A stretch of 64,000 nucleotides of DNA from Apostichopus japonicus (taxonomy: Eukaryota > Echinodermata > Holothuroidea > Aspidochirotida > Stichopodidae). The DNA lies in NCBI RefSeq assembly GCF_037975245.1, contig NC_092567.1:12536876-12600875 (forward strand). The letters run 5' to 3'. This document shows positions 63,915-64,000 of the stretch, piece after piece (within the stretch, counting starts at the first letter, position 1; each line of letters begins with the position of its first letter). The notes below the pieces were generated by a model. It ran no database searches. It saw nothing but the letters and a program-made list of their open reading frames with translations, and was not told the DNA's origin. Made by a program: the position numbers and the translations under genes.

Positions 63915-64000
63915 CTGTTGGTGTGATGGACAAGCAAAATATATAAATGATTAATTGTAAATTCACTCGATTAATTAGTTAATTCGGTAGCCATTTTCAG

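Noticed and set aside
63984-63994. ATGGCTACC near the right edge as the DCDC1 start codon
   Set aside because: The frame meets TAA after seven codons and no donor lies between, so it cannot splice to the first exon seen.

Overview
The window is animal nuclear DNA: AT-rich, intron-rich and full of minisatellites and small DNA transposons. It carries two recognisable protein-coding genes, both on the minus strand. Their family content (a six-repeat doublecortin/ricin protein of the DCDC1 type and an SLC45A3-like transporter), together with Penelope-like and RTE/CR1-like retroelement remnants, a tRNA-derived SINE and TTAA-flanked MITEs, suggests a marine invertebrate, perhaps an echinoderm such as a sea cucumber. 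The species assignment is only an inference.

Layout. 1-17 kb: no gene I can support. It holds a 51-bp minisatellite at the left edge, three short hAT-type MITEs with perfect 8-bp target duplications, a TTAA-flanked MITE, a probable long-inverted-repeat (foldback) element, a TA microsatellite, a 19-bp 'gtactcatgg' array and a large 19-bp 'cgacctgctacttcccc' array (11.17-13.02 kb) whose translation makes spurious long reading frames. 17.6-22.0 kb: the complete coding region of an SLC45A3-like sugar/proton transporter in three coding exons (554 aa); its second intron contains two minisatellites. 22-34 kb: about 12 kb without recognisable genes, with three DNA-transposon insertions. 34.1-63.9 kb: a DCDC1 orthologue. 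I reconstructed 37 coding exons whose splice phases agree throughout (about 1,843 codons in the window, ending in a stop at 34106-34108). Its 5' end lies beyond the right edge.

The predicted DCDC1 protein reads, from N to C: acidic N-terminal region, DCX1, DCX2, helical linker, DCX3, first ricin-like region, DCX4 (interrupted by a 52-residue charged insert), acidic linker, second ricin-like region, Cys-rich module, DCX5, linker, DCX6, short tail. Proteins of this family bind microtubules. Its introns carry a split Penelope-like element with hammerhead-like hairpins, a 1.37-kb hAT-type insertion inside an 82-bp tandem array, a LINE fragment whose tail forms a splice donor, a SINE, and many minisatellites that sit just upstream of 3' splice sites. 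In one case the tandem repeat contains the splice acceptor and exon start themselves, giving about five consecutive copies of a 3' splice site.

The two genes are transcribed in the same direction, DCDC1 first, about 12 kb apart. Nothing in the sequence links their functions.
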